Source: CAYMZZ01 sp046297935 (GTDB lineage: Bacteria; Bacteroidota; Bacteroidia; Chitinophagales; Chitinophagaceae). From it: a stretch of DNA of 64,000 nucleotides. The position numbers and the translations under genes are program-made. The stretch is from assembly GCA_046297935.1 (NCBI GenBank), contig JBKBHA010000002.1, positions 519,375 to 583,374 on the forward strand, in the 5' to 3' direction. Within the stretch, counting starts at the first letter, position 1; each line of letters begins with the position of its first letter. The notes beneath the pieces were generated by a model, which was given only the letters and a program-made list of their open reading frames with translations, was not told the DNA's origin and did not search any database. Shown in pieces: positions 1 to 8,974 of this stretch.

Positions 1-2703
1 AATATCTCTAACGAACGCAGTAAAACTGATTTCATCTTTGCGCAGAACAGGAATGATGGTGAGTTCAACAGGAAATTCATCGCCGTTCTTGTCGATTGCA
101 GCAACTTCCACCAGCTTATGAAGTATGGGACCGTCACCAGTTTTAAGGTAGCGTTCCATGCCTTTCAAATGCTGTTCGCGAAACTGAGCCGGTATAATTG
201 TTTCTGCCAACGGCCTGCCCAGGGCTTCCTCTTCACTCCAGCCGAACATATTCACTGCCTGCGGATTCCACGCTATAATATTTCCCCCATCATCAATACT
301 CACAATCGCGTCTAATGCAGCATCCATGATCATCCGCCGTTTTTCTTCGCTATCACGGATCATCTCTTCTGACTTCCTTCGGTCTGTGACGTCGAGCAGG
401 GTCAACAGAATCCCCGACTTGCCGTCGAAGCTGGCCAGTACCCCATAAACCTCCAAACAAACCTCTTCACTATCTTTACGTTTGGCAAATATCTCCAGAT
501 GGGCAGACTTCGTGTCTTCATTTATCCCTGCAGTTTCGAGTAGCGAAACCAGTTGATGGTACGCGTTACCGATGATATCGATGGCAGTAACACTGTTGGT
601 CAGTTCAGAGGCCGTAAAACCAAAAATTTCAGCGAATCTGGGATTTACGTAGGTAAACTTTTCATCCTGAATAATGCAAACCCCGAAAAGAGATTGCTCA
701 ACCAGTTTTCGGAATTTCATTTCTGCCTCCTTCAACTTTGTGATAATCTCTGTAAACAGTATGATACCACCAACATCTCCGTTAAAGTGGCGCCATGGGT
801 GCACCTCCCAACGGAGCCAAATGGTTTTCCCGTTTTCATCTACATAAAGATCCTCCTCACTCCTGGCAGAATTTCCCTGTAAACAGTATTGATGTATCTC
901 ACGCCATCGATGCGGATTATCCGGAAACAATTCGTAGTGAATCTTGCCAAGCACCTGTTTGCCTTCGAGACCGTAGGCACTTATCCAGCGGTTACTTGTT
1001 ATAAGATAACGCATGTCCCTGTCAAACATTGCGAGTGCTGCTGGGCTGTATTCAACAAACAATCGCAGTTGCTGTTCCCGTACCTGAAGCAATTCCTCCG
1101 TTTTTTTCTTTTCAGTGATGTCTTCTGTCTGTGTCACAAAATATAGCAACTGTCCTTGGGCGTCTCTTACCGACGATACGTTCAGGTTTACCCAAATATT
1201 GCCTCCTCCTTTCGTTATATATCGCTTTTCTGTATGATACAAATTAGCATTGGTTTGAAAGGCTTTTGAGAGAAATTGCATGCCCCCCTCCTGATCATCC
1301 GGATGGGTTACGTCCTTGAAGCTCATTTCTAACAACTCAGTCTCGGAATAACCCAGCATCTGACACAAGGTCCTGTTAACCTTAATCCATTTACCATCGG
1401 GGCTCACCAATGCCATGCCTATCGCTGAATGCTCGAAGGCCCCTCGAAGCGTTGATTCGCTAATTGCAATCTGTTTCTGCGCCTTGCGAATGTCGGTAAG
1501 GTCTCGTCCGATTGCGAGATAGTGATCATCATCGATCATCTTGACACTCATTTCAAGATCTACAATGTCGCCGTCTCTTTTAACAAATCTTCTTTCGGTA
1601 AACATCTCTTTATCCGGCAATTCAAATTTCAGGTCATCTAGGTTGGATGTCGATTCAGCGAGGTCAATTAATTGAGACAAATTCAAACCGATCAATTCCT
1701 GGCGTTCAAAGCCAAGCAGTTTGCAGAAACGGCTATTGACTTCGGTAATGAGGCCTAACCGGTTATAGACAATAATCGTATCCGAAGCATTCTCAAAGAA
1801 AGAAAAATATCGTTCTTCACTGCGTTTCAATTGCAGTGTCTTTTCTGAAACAAGTTGATGTAGCCGATATGGCTGCCTCGCGCCATACCATGCAAACCAC
1901 CCGCCGGAAACGGCAAACAAAATGCCCAGAATAATGAATGAGGCAATACCAGTTCCGGCAAAAGGTCGGGCAGCACGTGCATATATCGTCCAGTCGCCGT
2001 CTTTAACGCTGACTGCTGCCCAATCGTCGCTTTTAAATTCACCGCTTTGGGGAAGGAAAAACTTTTCCTCACCTGTATTCGGATCCTTTTTTGACAATTG
2101 AAATATAAAATCTTTCCTGTCGTCTTCGGCCAGTTCCGCCGCATCGATCAGCGTTGATAACTTAACAATTGCTGCAGAAAATCCCCAGAATTTGCCTTCG
2201 GTATACAGGGGCAACCGTCCTACAATGCCAGCATAACCCTGCTTTAAAATAATTGGACCCGCAAAAAATAGCCTTCTCTCCTGAATTGCCCGCAAAGCTT
2301 CCTTGTTGACAAGTGAGTCATTAAGGATATTGTAGCCTATAGCAACCTCGTTTCCAGCCTTTGGATAAACTTTGGTAATTGTACCTTGTTCTACTAACTC
2401 CAGCGCATCAATATACTGATTGCTTTGTAGCAATCGTTCCGCCACAACTTCGAAATCCTGCTTATTGTTATAATAACTAATGATGAAACCCAAAATCCTC
2501 GTTGCAGATTCGCTGTTTTCTAAGACAGAGTTCAATTTATCCCTTGCACTCATTGCAGCAGTCGTTTGAGCACGTGACCGCAACTCCTTAAAAAATAAAT
2601 ACCGCTGATAAGAAAGAATGGCTACAAGACCCGCTAGCAAAATAAACACTGTCCAACCAATGAAAGCGGGCTTTTTGAATATGCGACTTGAAGTAGAAAG
2701 CAT
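1..2703 (-). CDS. CHASE/multi-PAS sensor protein, C-terminus outside the window
   Basis: The frame is open from an ATG at 2703 to base 1 (901 codons, no stop), so the gene runs off the left edge. An N-terminal membrane segment lies at about residues 14-32, followed by an extracytoplasmic CHASE-like region to about residue 250, then a second membrane segment at about 250-272. Five PAS domains follow, beginning near residues 292, 415, 540, 661 and 783; the junctions carry typical PAC endings such as FVTQTEDITEKK and ILLTLLDVTDRR. This layout fits a membrane-bound sensor of an extracellular ligand. The output domain is not visible. A histidine kinase is the usual one in this phylum, but a cyclase cannot be excluded. 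Confidence 0.85.
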   Translation of the reverse strand, partial: MLSTSSRIFKKPAFIGWTVFILLAGLVAILSYQRYLFFKELRSRAQTTAAMSARDKLNSVLENSESATRILGFIISYYNNKQDFEVVAERLLQSNQYIDALELVEQGTITKVYPKAGNEVAIGYNILNDSLVNKEALRAIQERRLFFAGPIILKQGYAGIVGRLPLYTEGKFWGFSAAIVKLSTLIDAAELAEDDRKDFIFQLSKKDPNTGEEKFFLPQSGEFKSDDWAAVSVKDGDWTIYARAARPFAGTGIASFIILGILFAVSGGWFAWYGARQPYRLHQLVSEKTLQLKRSEERYFSFFENASDTIIVYNRLGLITEVNSRFCKLLGFERQELIGLNLSQLIDLAESTSNLDDLKFELPDKEMFTERRFVKRDGDIVDLEMSVKMIDDDHYLAIGRDLTDIRKAQKQIAISESTLRGAFEHSAIGMALVSPDGKWIKVNRTLCQMLGYSETELLEMSFKDVTHPDDQEGGMQFLSKAFQTNANLYHTEKRYITKGGGNIWVNLNVSSVRDAQGQLLYFVTQTEDITEKKKTEELLQVREQQLRLFVEYSPAALAMFDRDMRYLITSNRWISAYGLEGKQVLGKIHYELFPDNPHRWREIHQYCLQGNSARSEEDLYVDENGKTIWLRWEVHPWRHFNGDVGGIILFTEIITKLKEAEMKFRKLVEQSLFGVCIIQDEKFTYVNPRFAEIFGFTASELTNSVTAIDIIGNAYHQLVSLLETAGINEDTKSAHLEIFAKRKDSEEVCLEVYGVLASFDGKSGILLTLLDVTDRRKSEEMIRDSEEKRRMIMDAALDAIVSIDDGGNIIAWNPQAVNMFGWSEEEALGRPLAETIIPAQFREQHLKGMERYLKTGDGPILHKLVEVAAIDKNGDEFPVELTIIPVLRKDEISFTAFVRDI

Positions 2704-2884
2704 GGTACGCATTACCCGCTTTACAGTTTTAAATCATGGAAGAAACTTTTTTCGCCAATACCATAAGTTAGCGAAAATTCCTGATACGGCGTTACACTGC
2801 TTTATTTCGGTAAATGGTAATTTCAAATACTGTAGACAACAAGCTGACTTTCAACTCAATCGAAAACCCGTCTCTATCTTAAAG

Positions 2885-2917
2885 AAAAGGCTGACCAAAA
2901 TTGGTCAGCCTTTTTTT
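2885..2917. terminator. Symmetric terminator beside the ssrA 3' fragment
   Basis: A perfect GGCTGACC / GGTCAGCC stem with a short A/T loop is followed by seven T and preceded by A residues, so it can work in both directions. It lies 3 bp from the 3' end of the partial ssrA copy and is repeated at 3913-3950 beside the intact copy. Confidence 0.85.
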
Positions 2918-2919
2918 AG

Positions 2920-3174
2920 TGGAGCTGAGGGGAGTCGAACCCCTGTCCAAACATATCCTCCAAAAGCTTTCTACATGCTTATTTCATGATTGCTTGTCGG
3001 CAAGAGGCAGGACATGAACAAACCAAGCTCTTACTTAGCTGAATAAGTCTTAAACCTCTGGCACAGCCTGTAGAGGTAGCATCCTGTTTTAGTTTTAAGT
3101 CGGCGGCGGGGCTTGGTAACAGAACAACCGGCCCGGCGGCCCAAATGACTACTTAATCACTGATTAGGCAGCCA
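2920..3174 (-). pseudogene. Partial ssrA (tmRNA) copy: 3' half only
   Basis: This is 255 bp of tmRNA 3' half, from the last Ala codons and stop of the tag reading frame to the terminal CCA. It differs from the intact copy at 3952-4206 by two adjacent substitutions near 3027. Upstream of the tag-end codons the sequence stops matching, so the 5' tRNA-like half and most of the tag are missing. It cannot fold into a working tmRNA. It most likely marks the original 3' end, displaced by an insertion into ssrA, or a segmental duplication. Confidence 0.88.
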
Positions 3175-3189
3175 CTGGAGGATCAAGGA

Positions 3190-3220
3190 TTTGACCAATT
3201 TCGAACTTCCATTATTTTTG
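3190..3220 (+). promoter_or_regulatory. Bacteroidota-type promoter for the kinase-like gene
   Basis: TTTG at 3190-3193 is separated by 19 nt from TATTTTTG at 3213-3220, which matches the Bacteroidota consensus (TTTG, 17-20 nt, TAnnTTTG). The expected start of transcription is about 8 nt before the ATG at 3235, so the leader would be very short. The promoter lies just outside the ssrA fragment and belongs to the enclosed segment. Confidence 0.7.
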
Positions 3221-3234
3221 CTAATTTTACTAAA

Positions 3235-3900
3235 ATGATTTCCGATGAGCTACGCACAGGATTACAGGATATCGTTCAAGGAGTTGGCGGAAAAAACTCT
3301 GCCGATCGTTGCTCAACGCTCAGGAGTCTCCTTATCCAAAGCTTTGGCGCAGGTAGAACATCTCAAAAGGACTTCGAAAGTAAAGCAGTCCTCAAAGAAG
3401 AGCAAGGCAAATTCCTAAGGTACTACTCGCAGGAAAACGGATTATGGCTATCTGACCTGCCCAATCCCAACAACTACCTCACTCACGGAGGTGAATCTAA
3501 AGTTTATCTTGAATCCGGTGGACTTAACGCAATTAAGGTCAACAATGGTCGCTACTATGCAACCTGGCTTGAATATTTCACCAGTCTGGTAATTCACAAC
3601 CTTTTGTTCCCTTCTACGGTTTACAGTTTTCTGGGGTTCGTAGACGATCCGACTGTTCCGGCCGGGGAGAATACCTTGTCTGCTATGGTCCGTCAGCCAT
3701 TCATAGAAGGCCATCAGGCAAGCTTAAGCCATATCGAAGAACTTCTAAATTTCAATGAGTTCTACTTAGTTCGACGCCAGGACTATTTCAATGAGGAATT
3801 CTCCATTTCTCTGGAAGACATGCATGACGAAAATGTTATTGAAAACCAGGGAATGCTATTCTTTATTGATACTGTATTTTACCTGATGGACAAAGAATAA
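3235..3900 (+). CDS. Polyvalent-protein-type kinase-fold protein between two ssrA 3' ends
   Basis: This 221-residue protein resembles the 'putative polyvalent protein kinase' family that I know from Bacteroidota phages and integrative elements. A Gly/Glu/Ser-Lys loop followed by an AIKV lysine (about residues 80-98) resembles an ATP-binding strand. The stretch LEDMHDENVI with FFIDT behind it (about 194-215) resembles a short catalytic loop and metal-binding Asp. Residues 1-70 form a helical N-terminal region. It has its own promoter and terminator and is the only gene between the two ssrA 3' halves. No integrase lies beside it. Its substrate is unknown; a role in element maintenance or host modification is inference. 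Confidence 0.75.
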   Translation: MISDELRTGLQDIVQGVGGKNSADRCSTLRSLLIQSFGAGRTSQKDFESKAVLKEEQGKFLRYYSQENGLWLSDLPNPNNYLTHGGESKVYLESGGLNAIKVNNGRYYATWLEYFTSLVIHNLLFPSTVYSFLGFVDDPTVPAGENTLSAMVRQPFIEGHQASLSHIEELLNFNEFYLVRRQDYFNEEFSISLEDMHDENVIENQGMLFFIDTVFYLMDKE

Positions 3901-3912
3901 GGAATTCCGAAC

Positions 3913-3950
3913 AAAAAAAAGGCTGACCAAAATTGGTCAGCCTTTTTTTT
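3913..3950. terminator. Bidirectional terminator shared by the kinase gene and ssrA
   Basis: The same GGCTGACC / GGTCAGCC stem as at 2885-2917, here with eight A on one side and eight T on the other. It lies 13 bp after the kinase stop codon and 2 bp from the ssrA 3' end, so it can end both transcripts. Confidence 0.85.
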
Positions 3951-3951
3951 G

Positions 3952-4322
3952 TGGAGCTGAGGGGAGTCGAACCCCTGTCCAAACATATCCTCCAAAAGCT
4001 TTCTACATGCTTATTTCATGATTGCTTGTCGGCAAGAGGCAGGACATGAACAAACCAACTTCTTACTTAGCTGAATAAGTCTTAAACCTCTGGCACAGCC
4101 TGTAGAGGTAGCATCCTGTTTTAGTTTTAAGTCGGCGGCGGGGCTTGGTAACAGAACAACCGGCCCGGCGGCCCAAATGACTACTTAATCACTGATTAGG
4201 CAGCCATGGCATACTGAGTATTGCCATTTATGGTTTGAATATTCAGATTTACGAGCTAATTATCCAACGCTCGGCATGCTTACACTTTCAAAGATCTATG
4301 CTGTCAAAACCAATGCAGCCCC
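3952..4322 (-). ncRNA. ssrA: tmRNA, complete
   Basis: Reading the minus strand, the 371 nt gene begins GGGGCTG and ends CAGCTCCA, which pair as a seven-base-pair acceptor stem with one G-U. The T-arm (GGGGTTCGACTCCCC), the pre-T segment with AAGCATGTAGAAAGC, and a 5' D-like segment ending AAGCATGC are present. The tag frame encodes GNTQYAMAA, close to the usual Bacteroidota GxxxYALAA/YAMAA tags. Together with SmpB it rescues stalled ribosomes and marks the products for proteolysis. CCA is encoded. The 3' 255 bp is duplicated at 2920-3174. Confidence 0.93.
4196..4225 (-). other. tmRNA tag reading frame (GNTQYAMAA)
   Basis: On the minus strand a GGC resume codon at 4223-4225 starts nine sense codons, G N T Q Y A M A A, ending in TAA at 4196-4198. 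With the tRNA-borne alanine the tag has ten residues. The AxAA end fits recognition by ClpXP. The resume codon is set by comparison with other Bacteroidota tags. Confidence 0.85.
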
Positions 4323-4336
4323 AGGAACAATAGCGC

Positions 4337-4480
4337 CTTCGGCGAATGTGCAAGTGTGCAAGTGTGCAAATGTGAAAATGTGCAAATGAGCAATTAAAAT
4401 AAAGTAAACTTAAAACTTCCCCACTTTCACATTTTTCACTTTTTCACATTTGCACATTTTCACATTTGCCCATTTACCTA
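4337..4480. repeat. GTGCAAAT-type short repeat array forming an inverted repeat
   Basis: About six units of GTGCAAAT/GTGAAAAT at 4347-4390 face the complementary CACATTTGCACATTTTC units at 4423-4470, with an AT-rich centre between. The transcript would fold into a long hairpin. It fills the interval between ssrA and the end of rseP. Related arrays lie at 16431-16606, 32141-32307 and 36500-36655. Confidence 0.8.
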
Positions 4481-4491
4481 TTTACCCATTT

Positions 4492-5862
4492 TCACCTCCC
4501 CCATCCAAACCAATCATTCCCGTTTGCATACAACATCAATAGCAAAAGGAATACCATTCCAACCATTTGCGCGTATTCCAAAAACTTTTCGTTGGGCTTG
4601 CGGCCACTGATCATTTCATACAAAGTGAACATTACATGACCTCCATCCAGTGCCGGTATTGGCAATAGATTCATAAATGCCAGAATGATTGACAGGAAGG
4701 CCGTAATATTCCAGAACGATTCCCAATCCCACTCGGTAGGAAAAACTGAACCGATGGCTTTAAATCCTCCAACAGCTTTATAAGCTTCCGTATCGGGATT
4801 CAGGATCAGTTTGAACTGATCGATATAATTCTGAAGCATCTCCCCTGTTTTGCGAACCGCTGCAGGGAATGATGCAAAAAAACCATACTTGCGTACATCC
4901 GTACGCCAATACCCTAATTCCTGATATTGCTCTTCAGTAAGAGCATTAAACCCAATAGTACCCTCGCTGGAGACCTTTGTAGTAAGTTGCAGGGTATCAT
5001 TATTGCGCAACAAGGTCAGTTGGGCTTCGCCGTTTTTTCGGGCAGCAAGTAAGGGCGCCATTTCGTCGATAAAGGAAACAGGCACCGAATCTACCGCCAA
5101 CACCCTGTCCATTGGCAATAAACCAGCGTCGCGGGCCAGACTGCTGTCTTTGGGCTTCACTTCACCAAAAATGGTCGGCAGACGCATTTGGAACATGAAG
5201 CGGCGCTTTTTCTTCTTTTCCACCAGCATACCTATCAGTCGCTCGGGGAGCTCGATATGAACTTCTTTCCCATCCCGGACCAGGTCGATATTGCGCCCCA
5301 TGATCACGTCGGCACCGAGGCGTTCAAAATAAGCAACCGGTTTGCCGTTTACGGCCTTGATATGATCACCATTGCGAAGGCCAATCTCGTACATCAGGCT
5401 GTCGCGGATCCAGATACCTTCCTTCACCGTACTCATGGGGGTGCGACGTTCACCCCAGATCATCAACACAAATGCATATACCACAAACGCCACCAGCACG
5501 TTCATGATTATACCACCCAACATGATGATCAAGCGCTGCCAGGCCGGTTTGCTGCGAAATTCATAACTCTTGGGCGGCTGTTTCATCGCTTCCTTATCCA
5601 TGCTCTCGTCGATCATACCCGATATCTTCACATAACCACCCAGCGGCAACCAGCCAATGCCATATACCGTGTCGCCCACTTTCTTCTTCACCAGCGCAAA
5701 CCAGGGATCGAAAAACAGGAAAAACTTTTCAACGCGACAACCAAACCAGCGGGCGGTAATATAGTGGCCAAACTCGTGAAGTATGACCAGAATGGAAAGA
5801 GCCAGCAATAATTGTCCGGCCTGCACACCCGCCCCGGCCCAATCTATTTTTAAGAAGTACAT
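4492..5862 (-). CDS. rseP: RseP family site-2 zinc metalloprotease
   Basis: This 456-residue inner-membrane protease of the M50 family cuts substrates within the membrane. The zinc site HEFGH is at residues 29-33 in the first membrane segment, and the third metal ligand lies in the C-terminal LDGGH motif. Between them are a conserved GGYVKI segment and PDZ-like regions (about residues 150-330). Membrane segments at about 110-135, 370-400 and 425-445 complete the fold. In other bacteria RseP cleaves anti-sigma factors and signal peptides. It lies downstream of dxr on the same strand, 157 bp away, an association common in bacteria. Confidence 0.93.
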   Translation of the reverse strand: MYFLKIDWAGAGVQAGQLLLALSILVILHEFGHYITARWFGCRVEKFFLFFDPWFALVKKKVGDTVYGIGWLPLGGYVKISGMIDESMDKEAMKQPPKSYEFRSKPAWQRLIIMLGGIIMNVLVAFVVYAFVLMIWGERRTPMSTVKEGIWIRDSLMYEIGLRNGDHIKAVNGKPVAYFERLGADVIMGRNIDLVRDGKEVHIELPERLIGMLVEKKKKRRFMFQMRLPTIFGEVKPKDSSLARDAGLLPMDRVLAVDSVPVSFIDEMAPLLAARKNGEAQLTLLRNNDTLQLTTKVSSEGTIGFNALTEEQYQELGYWRTDVRKYGFFASFPAAVRKTGEMLQNYIDQFKLILNPDTEAYKAVGGFKAIGSVFPTEWDWESFWNITAFLSIILAFMNLLPIPALDGGHVMFTLYEMISGRKPNEKFLEYAQMVGMVFLLLLMLYANGNDWFGWGR

Positions 5863-6019
5863 GTTTTTTAAAAAAGTAAAAGTTAAAACTAAAAATACTC
5901 ACCACTCCCCACTTCCCTTTCTCCACTCCCCTCTCCCTCCCACAATCCGCAAATATCCGCTATTTCCGGGTCATGGTGAAATGGCCAATCCAATTTTAGG
6001 AATTTATGTTTAACCTTTC

Positions 6020-7231
6020 TTACAGTTTGATGATATCTGCGGCAAAACTGCGGGCTGCACCATCACTTTCAAAATACTCTTCCAGAGTTGGCTGAGCTAC
6101 AAAGGGTATTTTTTGCATGGTTTTCTCGATTACATCGGTCATATCCAGAAAATTGACCCGGTTGCGCAGAAACGCATACACGGCAATCTCATTGGCAGCA
6201 TTCATCACGGCAGGTAAATTGCCTCCTTTTTCAAGGGCCTCCATAGCAAGGGCCAGATTCCGAAATGTTCGCAGATCGGGTTCTTCAAAACTGAGGGTAT
6301 TGTATTTTCTAAAGTCCAGCCGTGGAAACTCATTTGGTATCCTCTTCGGGAAAGCCAGTCCGTACTGGATCGGCAATTTCATGTCGGGCAAACCCATTTG
6401 TGCCTTCATGCTACCATCTTCGAACTGCACCATGCTGTGAATAATACTTTGGGGATGCACTACCACCTGAATTTGCGAAGGCTGTAGATTGAAGAGCCAG
6501 CGGGCTTCAATCATCTCCAGTCCCTTATTCATTAAAGTGGCCGAATCGATGGATATTTTGGCACCCATGCTCCAGTTAGGATGTTGAAGCGCATGCTCCC
6601 GTTTTACGTTTACAAGGTAATTGGGTTTGCGCCCCAGGAATGGGCCGCCTGATGCCGTTAGCACCACTTTCTCTATCTTGTTGCGGCTCTCGCCTACCAG
6701 GCATTGAAAAATAGCAGAATGCTCGGAATCGACAGGTATGATTGGCACACGATTTTCCACGGCCAATGCCATTACAATGTCGCCGGCAACAACCAGTGTT
6801 TCTTTATTAGCTAATGCAATGGCCTTCCTGTTACGAATAGCCTGAAGCGTGGGCTTTAAACCGGCATAACCAACAATGGCCGCCAGCATCAAATCGTAAC
6901 AATCCATACCGGCAGCTTCTTCCAATGCTTTTTCGCCGGCAAATACTTTGATATCTGTTTTAGATAGGGCGTCCTGAACTTTTTTGTATTTCTTTTCATC
7001 GCCAATCACCACGAGGTTGGGCTGAAATTGAATTGCCTGGCTGATCAGGAGTTCGTCGTTCGACTGTGCCGTTAGAATTTCTGCTGAGAAAAGATCAGGA
7101 TTGGCAGCAATTACCTCCAGGGCTTGGGTGCCGATAGACCCGGTTGAGCCAAAAACGGCAATACGCCGTTTGCCATTCTCATTGTCGGCGGAAGCGGCAT
7201 TGGCAGCAGGTCGTTTGATTTGATCAGTCAT
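6020..7231 (-). CDS. dxr: 1-deoxy-D-xylulose 5-phosphate reductoisomerase
   Basis: This 403-residue enzyme converts DXP to MEP with NADPH in the non-mevalonate isoprenoid pathway. The NADPH-binding motif GSTGSIG lies at residues 28-34. The substrate and metal region includes ANKETLVVAGD, VDSEHSA and LTASGGPF, followed by SIDSATLMNKGLEMIEA and HPQSIIHSM. The length is normal for the family. The first 20 residues are a charged extension and an internal start is possible. It is followed by rseP and preceded, 37 bp away, by the GH3-family gene, all on the minus strand. Confidence 0.96.
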   Translation of the reverse strand: MTDQIKRPAANAASADNENGKRRIAVFGSTGSIGTQALEVIAANPDLFSAEILTAQSNDELLISQAIQFQPNLVVIGDEKKYKKVQDALSKTDIKVFAGEKALEEAAGMDCYDLMLAAIVGYAGLKPTLQAIRNRKAIALANKETLVVAGDIVMALAVENRVPIIPVDSEHSAIFQCLVGESRNKIEKVVLTASGGPFLGRKPNYLVNVKREHALQHPNWSMGAKISIDSATLMNKGLEMIEARWLFNLQPSQIQVVVHPQSIIHSMVQFEDGSMKAQMGLPDMKLPIQYGLAFPKRIPNEFPRLDFRKYNTLSFEEPDLRTFRNLALAMEALEKGGNLPAVMNAANEIAVYAFLRNRVNFLDMTDVIEKTMQKIPFVAQPTLEEYFESDGAARSFAADIIKL

Positions 7232-7268
7232 GGATCTTCACTGGTTGGATGATGTATTCAGAGTACGC

Positions 7269-8765
7269 TCAGTTTTCTGTCCATTGCTCCAGCGCGTCGG
7301 CAATTCTGCGATCATTACTTAGCCGGGGCACTTTATTCTGGCCTCCCAATTTACCTACCGATTTCATATAATCAATAAAACCGTTTTTGCGTACCGGTGT
7401 CAGTTTCAGGGGGCGCAAAATATTACCAGCAATCAGATCGTCGTAATACACATTCTTGCTTCGCAAATTTTCCTCGAGCTTACGGGCAAAAGCCTGCAAA
7501 TCGCCAGGCTTGTTTTCGAACTCAACAAACCACTCGTGATACGATTTTCCTTCTCCTTCACTTACGTAGGGAGCTACCGTAAACTCGGTTACTTTTACCT
7601 CTTCTTCATTGGCAGCTTTCATCAGACTATACTCCACTTCCTCGCCAATTACATGTTCGCCAAATGCCGAAATGAAGTGTTTCGTGCGACCCGTCACTAC
7701 CAGTCGGTAGGGATCGAGTGAAACAAACTTTACCGTATCGCCAATATTGTAGCCCCACAATCCGGCATTGCTGTTAATGATCAGGGCATAATTTTCGCCG
7801 AGCTTCACGTCGCGCAACGACAGGCGTGTTGGATTGGGTTGGTCTATTTCGGCCGCGGGTACAAACTCGAAGAAGATGCCACTGTTGCTATTTAAAAGCA
7901 AACCCTCTGCCTGTTGCGAATCCTGGAAGGCGAAAAAGCCTTCACTGGCCGGAAACAATTCGATAGTGTGAATGGGTCGGCCAATACTTTCCAGCAGTTT
8001 TGCACGGTAAGGTTCAAAATTCACTCCTCCCTGCACCATTACGCTGAAATTGGGAAATATGTCGCCAACCTTTTTGCCTTTGCGTGCCATCAATTCATCG
8101 AAATACATCTGCATCCAGGGTGGTATACCCGAAATCAGCGTCATGTCGCGATCAATGGTCTCTTCAACAATTTTCGCCAGTTTGGCTTCCCAATCCTCAA
8201 TACAATTCGTTTCATAGCTGGGCAACTGATTGGTGCGCAGATATCGGGGCACGTGGTGGTTAACGATACCGCTCAGCCGGCCCGTTGGTATACCGCCCAC
8301 TCTTTCCAGTTCAGGCGAACCCGACAGGAATATCATCTTGCCATTGGCAAATCGGGTATTGCCGGTTTCGGCCATATAACAAAGCAGCGCGTTGCGGGCA
8401 GTGTCAATATGGTTGCCGATGCTGTCTTTGGTAATGGGAATATACTTGGTGCCGCTGGTAGTGCCGGATGTTTTGGCAAAATAGATAGGACGCCCCTTCC
8501 AAAGCACATTATGCCGCCCCTCTTTTACCTGATCAATATAAGGCCGAAACTGCTCGTAATCCCGAACCGGTACCGCTTCCCGGAATTCCTCGTACCTGTT
8601 TACTTTATCCAGGCCCATTTCCTTACCAATATCGGTTTTACGCCCCTCCCGGACCAACGACTTCAGAATGGCTTCCTGGTCGGCCACGGCGGTGGCCATG
8701 CCTTTACGGATGCCCTTATAGATATACGAGGCGAATGGCTTCGCCAGTATTGACTTGATTTTCAA
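7269..8765 (-). CDS. GH3 superfamily acyl-adenylate enzyme
   Basis: This 498-residue protein is similar to the GH3 'auxin-responsive promoter' family, which joins carboxylic acids to amino acids through an acyl-adenylate. The ATP/phosphate loop TSGTTSGTKYIPIT is at about residues 100-113. The later GLWGYNIGDTV segment matches the conserved nucleotide-binding part of the family, and VTGRTKHFISAFGEHV marks the hinge to the C-terminal lid. Bacterial GH3 proteins are common in Bacteroidota, but their substrates are mostly unknown. No hormone function should be assumed. It has no signal peptide and should be cytoplasmic. Confidence 0.85.
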   Translation of the reverse strand: MKIKSILAKPFASYIYKGIRKGMATAVADQEAILKSLVREGRKTDIGKEMGLDKVNRYEEFREAVPVRDYEQFRPYIDQVKEGRHNVLWKGRPIYFAKTSGTTSGTKYIPITKDSIGNHIDTARNALLCYMAETGNTRFANGKMIFLSGSPELERVGGIPTGRLSGIVNHHVPRYLRTNQLPSYETNCIEDWEAKLAKIVEETIDRDMTLISGIPPWMQMYFDELMARKGKKVGDIFPNFSVMVQGGVNFEPYRAKLLESIGRPIHTIELFPASEGFFAFQDSQQAEGLLLNSNSGIFFEFVPAAEIDQPNPTRLSLRDVKLGENYALIINSNAGLWGYNIGDTVKFVSLDPYRLVVTGRTKHFISAFGEHVIGEEVEYSLMKAANEEEVKVTEFTVAPYVSEGEGKSYHEWFVEFENKPGDLQAFARKLEENLRSKNVYYDDLIAGNILRPLKLTPVRKNGFIDYMKSVGKLGGQNKVPRLSNDRRIADALEQWTEN

Positions 8766-8925
8766 AGCCTAATGTTTTTATACCCTCTAAAATTCCTATC
8801 TTTAAAGTTCCTTCGGCAATCGAAACCCGGTTCTTCCGCTGCTTATCGGAAGCCCGAATAGACAAAGATAAAGGAACCCCAAAAACTGTGGCCGAAATTA
8901 ACCTTTATAAAACTTTGACAGTCTG

Positions 8926-8956
8926 TTTGCCACTTGAATAATTCCCCTTACCTTTG
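8926..8956 (+). promoter_or_regulatory. Promoter of the rplU-rpmA operon
   Basis: TTTG at 8926-8929, a spacer of 19 nt, then TACCTTTG at 8949-8956 give a full match to the Bacteroidota housekeeping promoter. The rplU ATG lies 18 nt further on, so the leader would be about 12 nt. Confidence 0.8.
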
Positions 8957-8974
8957 CATCCCTAATTTTAGATT

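Noticed and set aside
2920..3174. A second working tmRNA gene
   Set aside because: The 5' tRNA-like half, the acceptor 5' strand and most of the tag frame are missing.
5003..5811. Plus-strand frames inside rseP
   Set aside because: They are antisense shadows of a well-supported protease gene.
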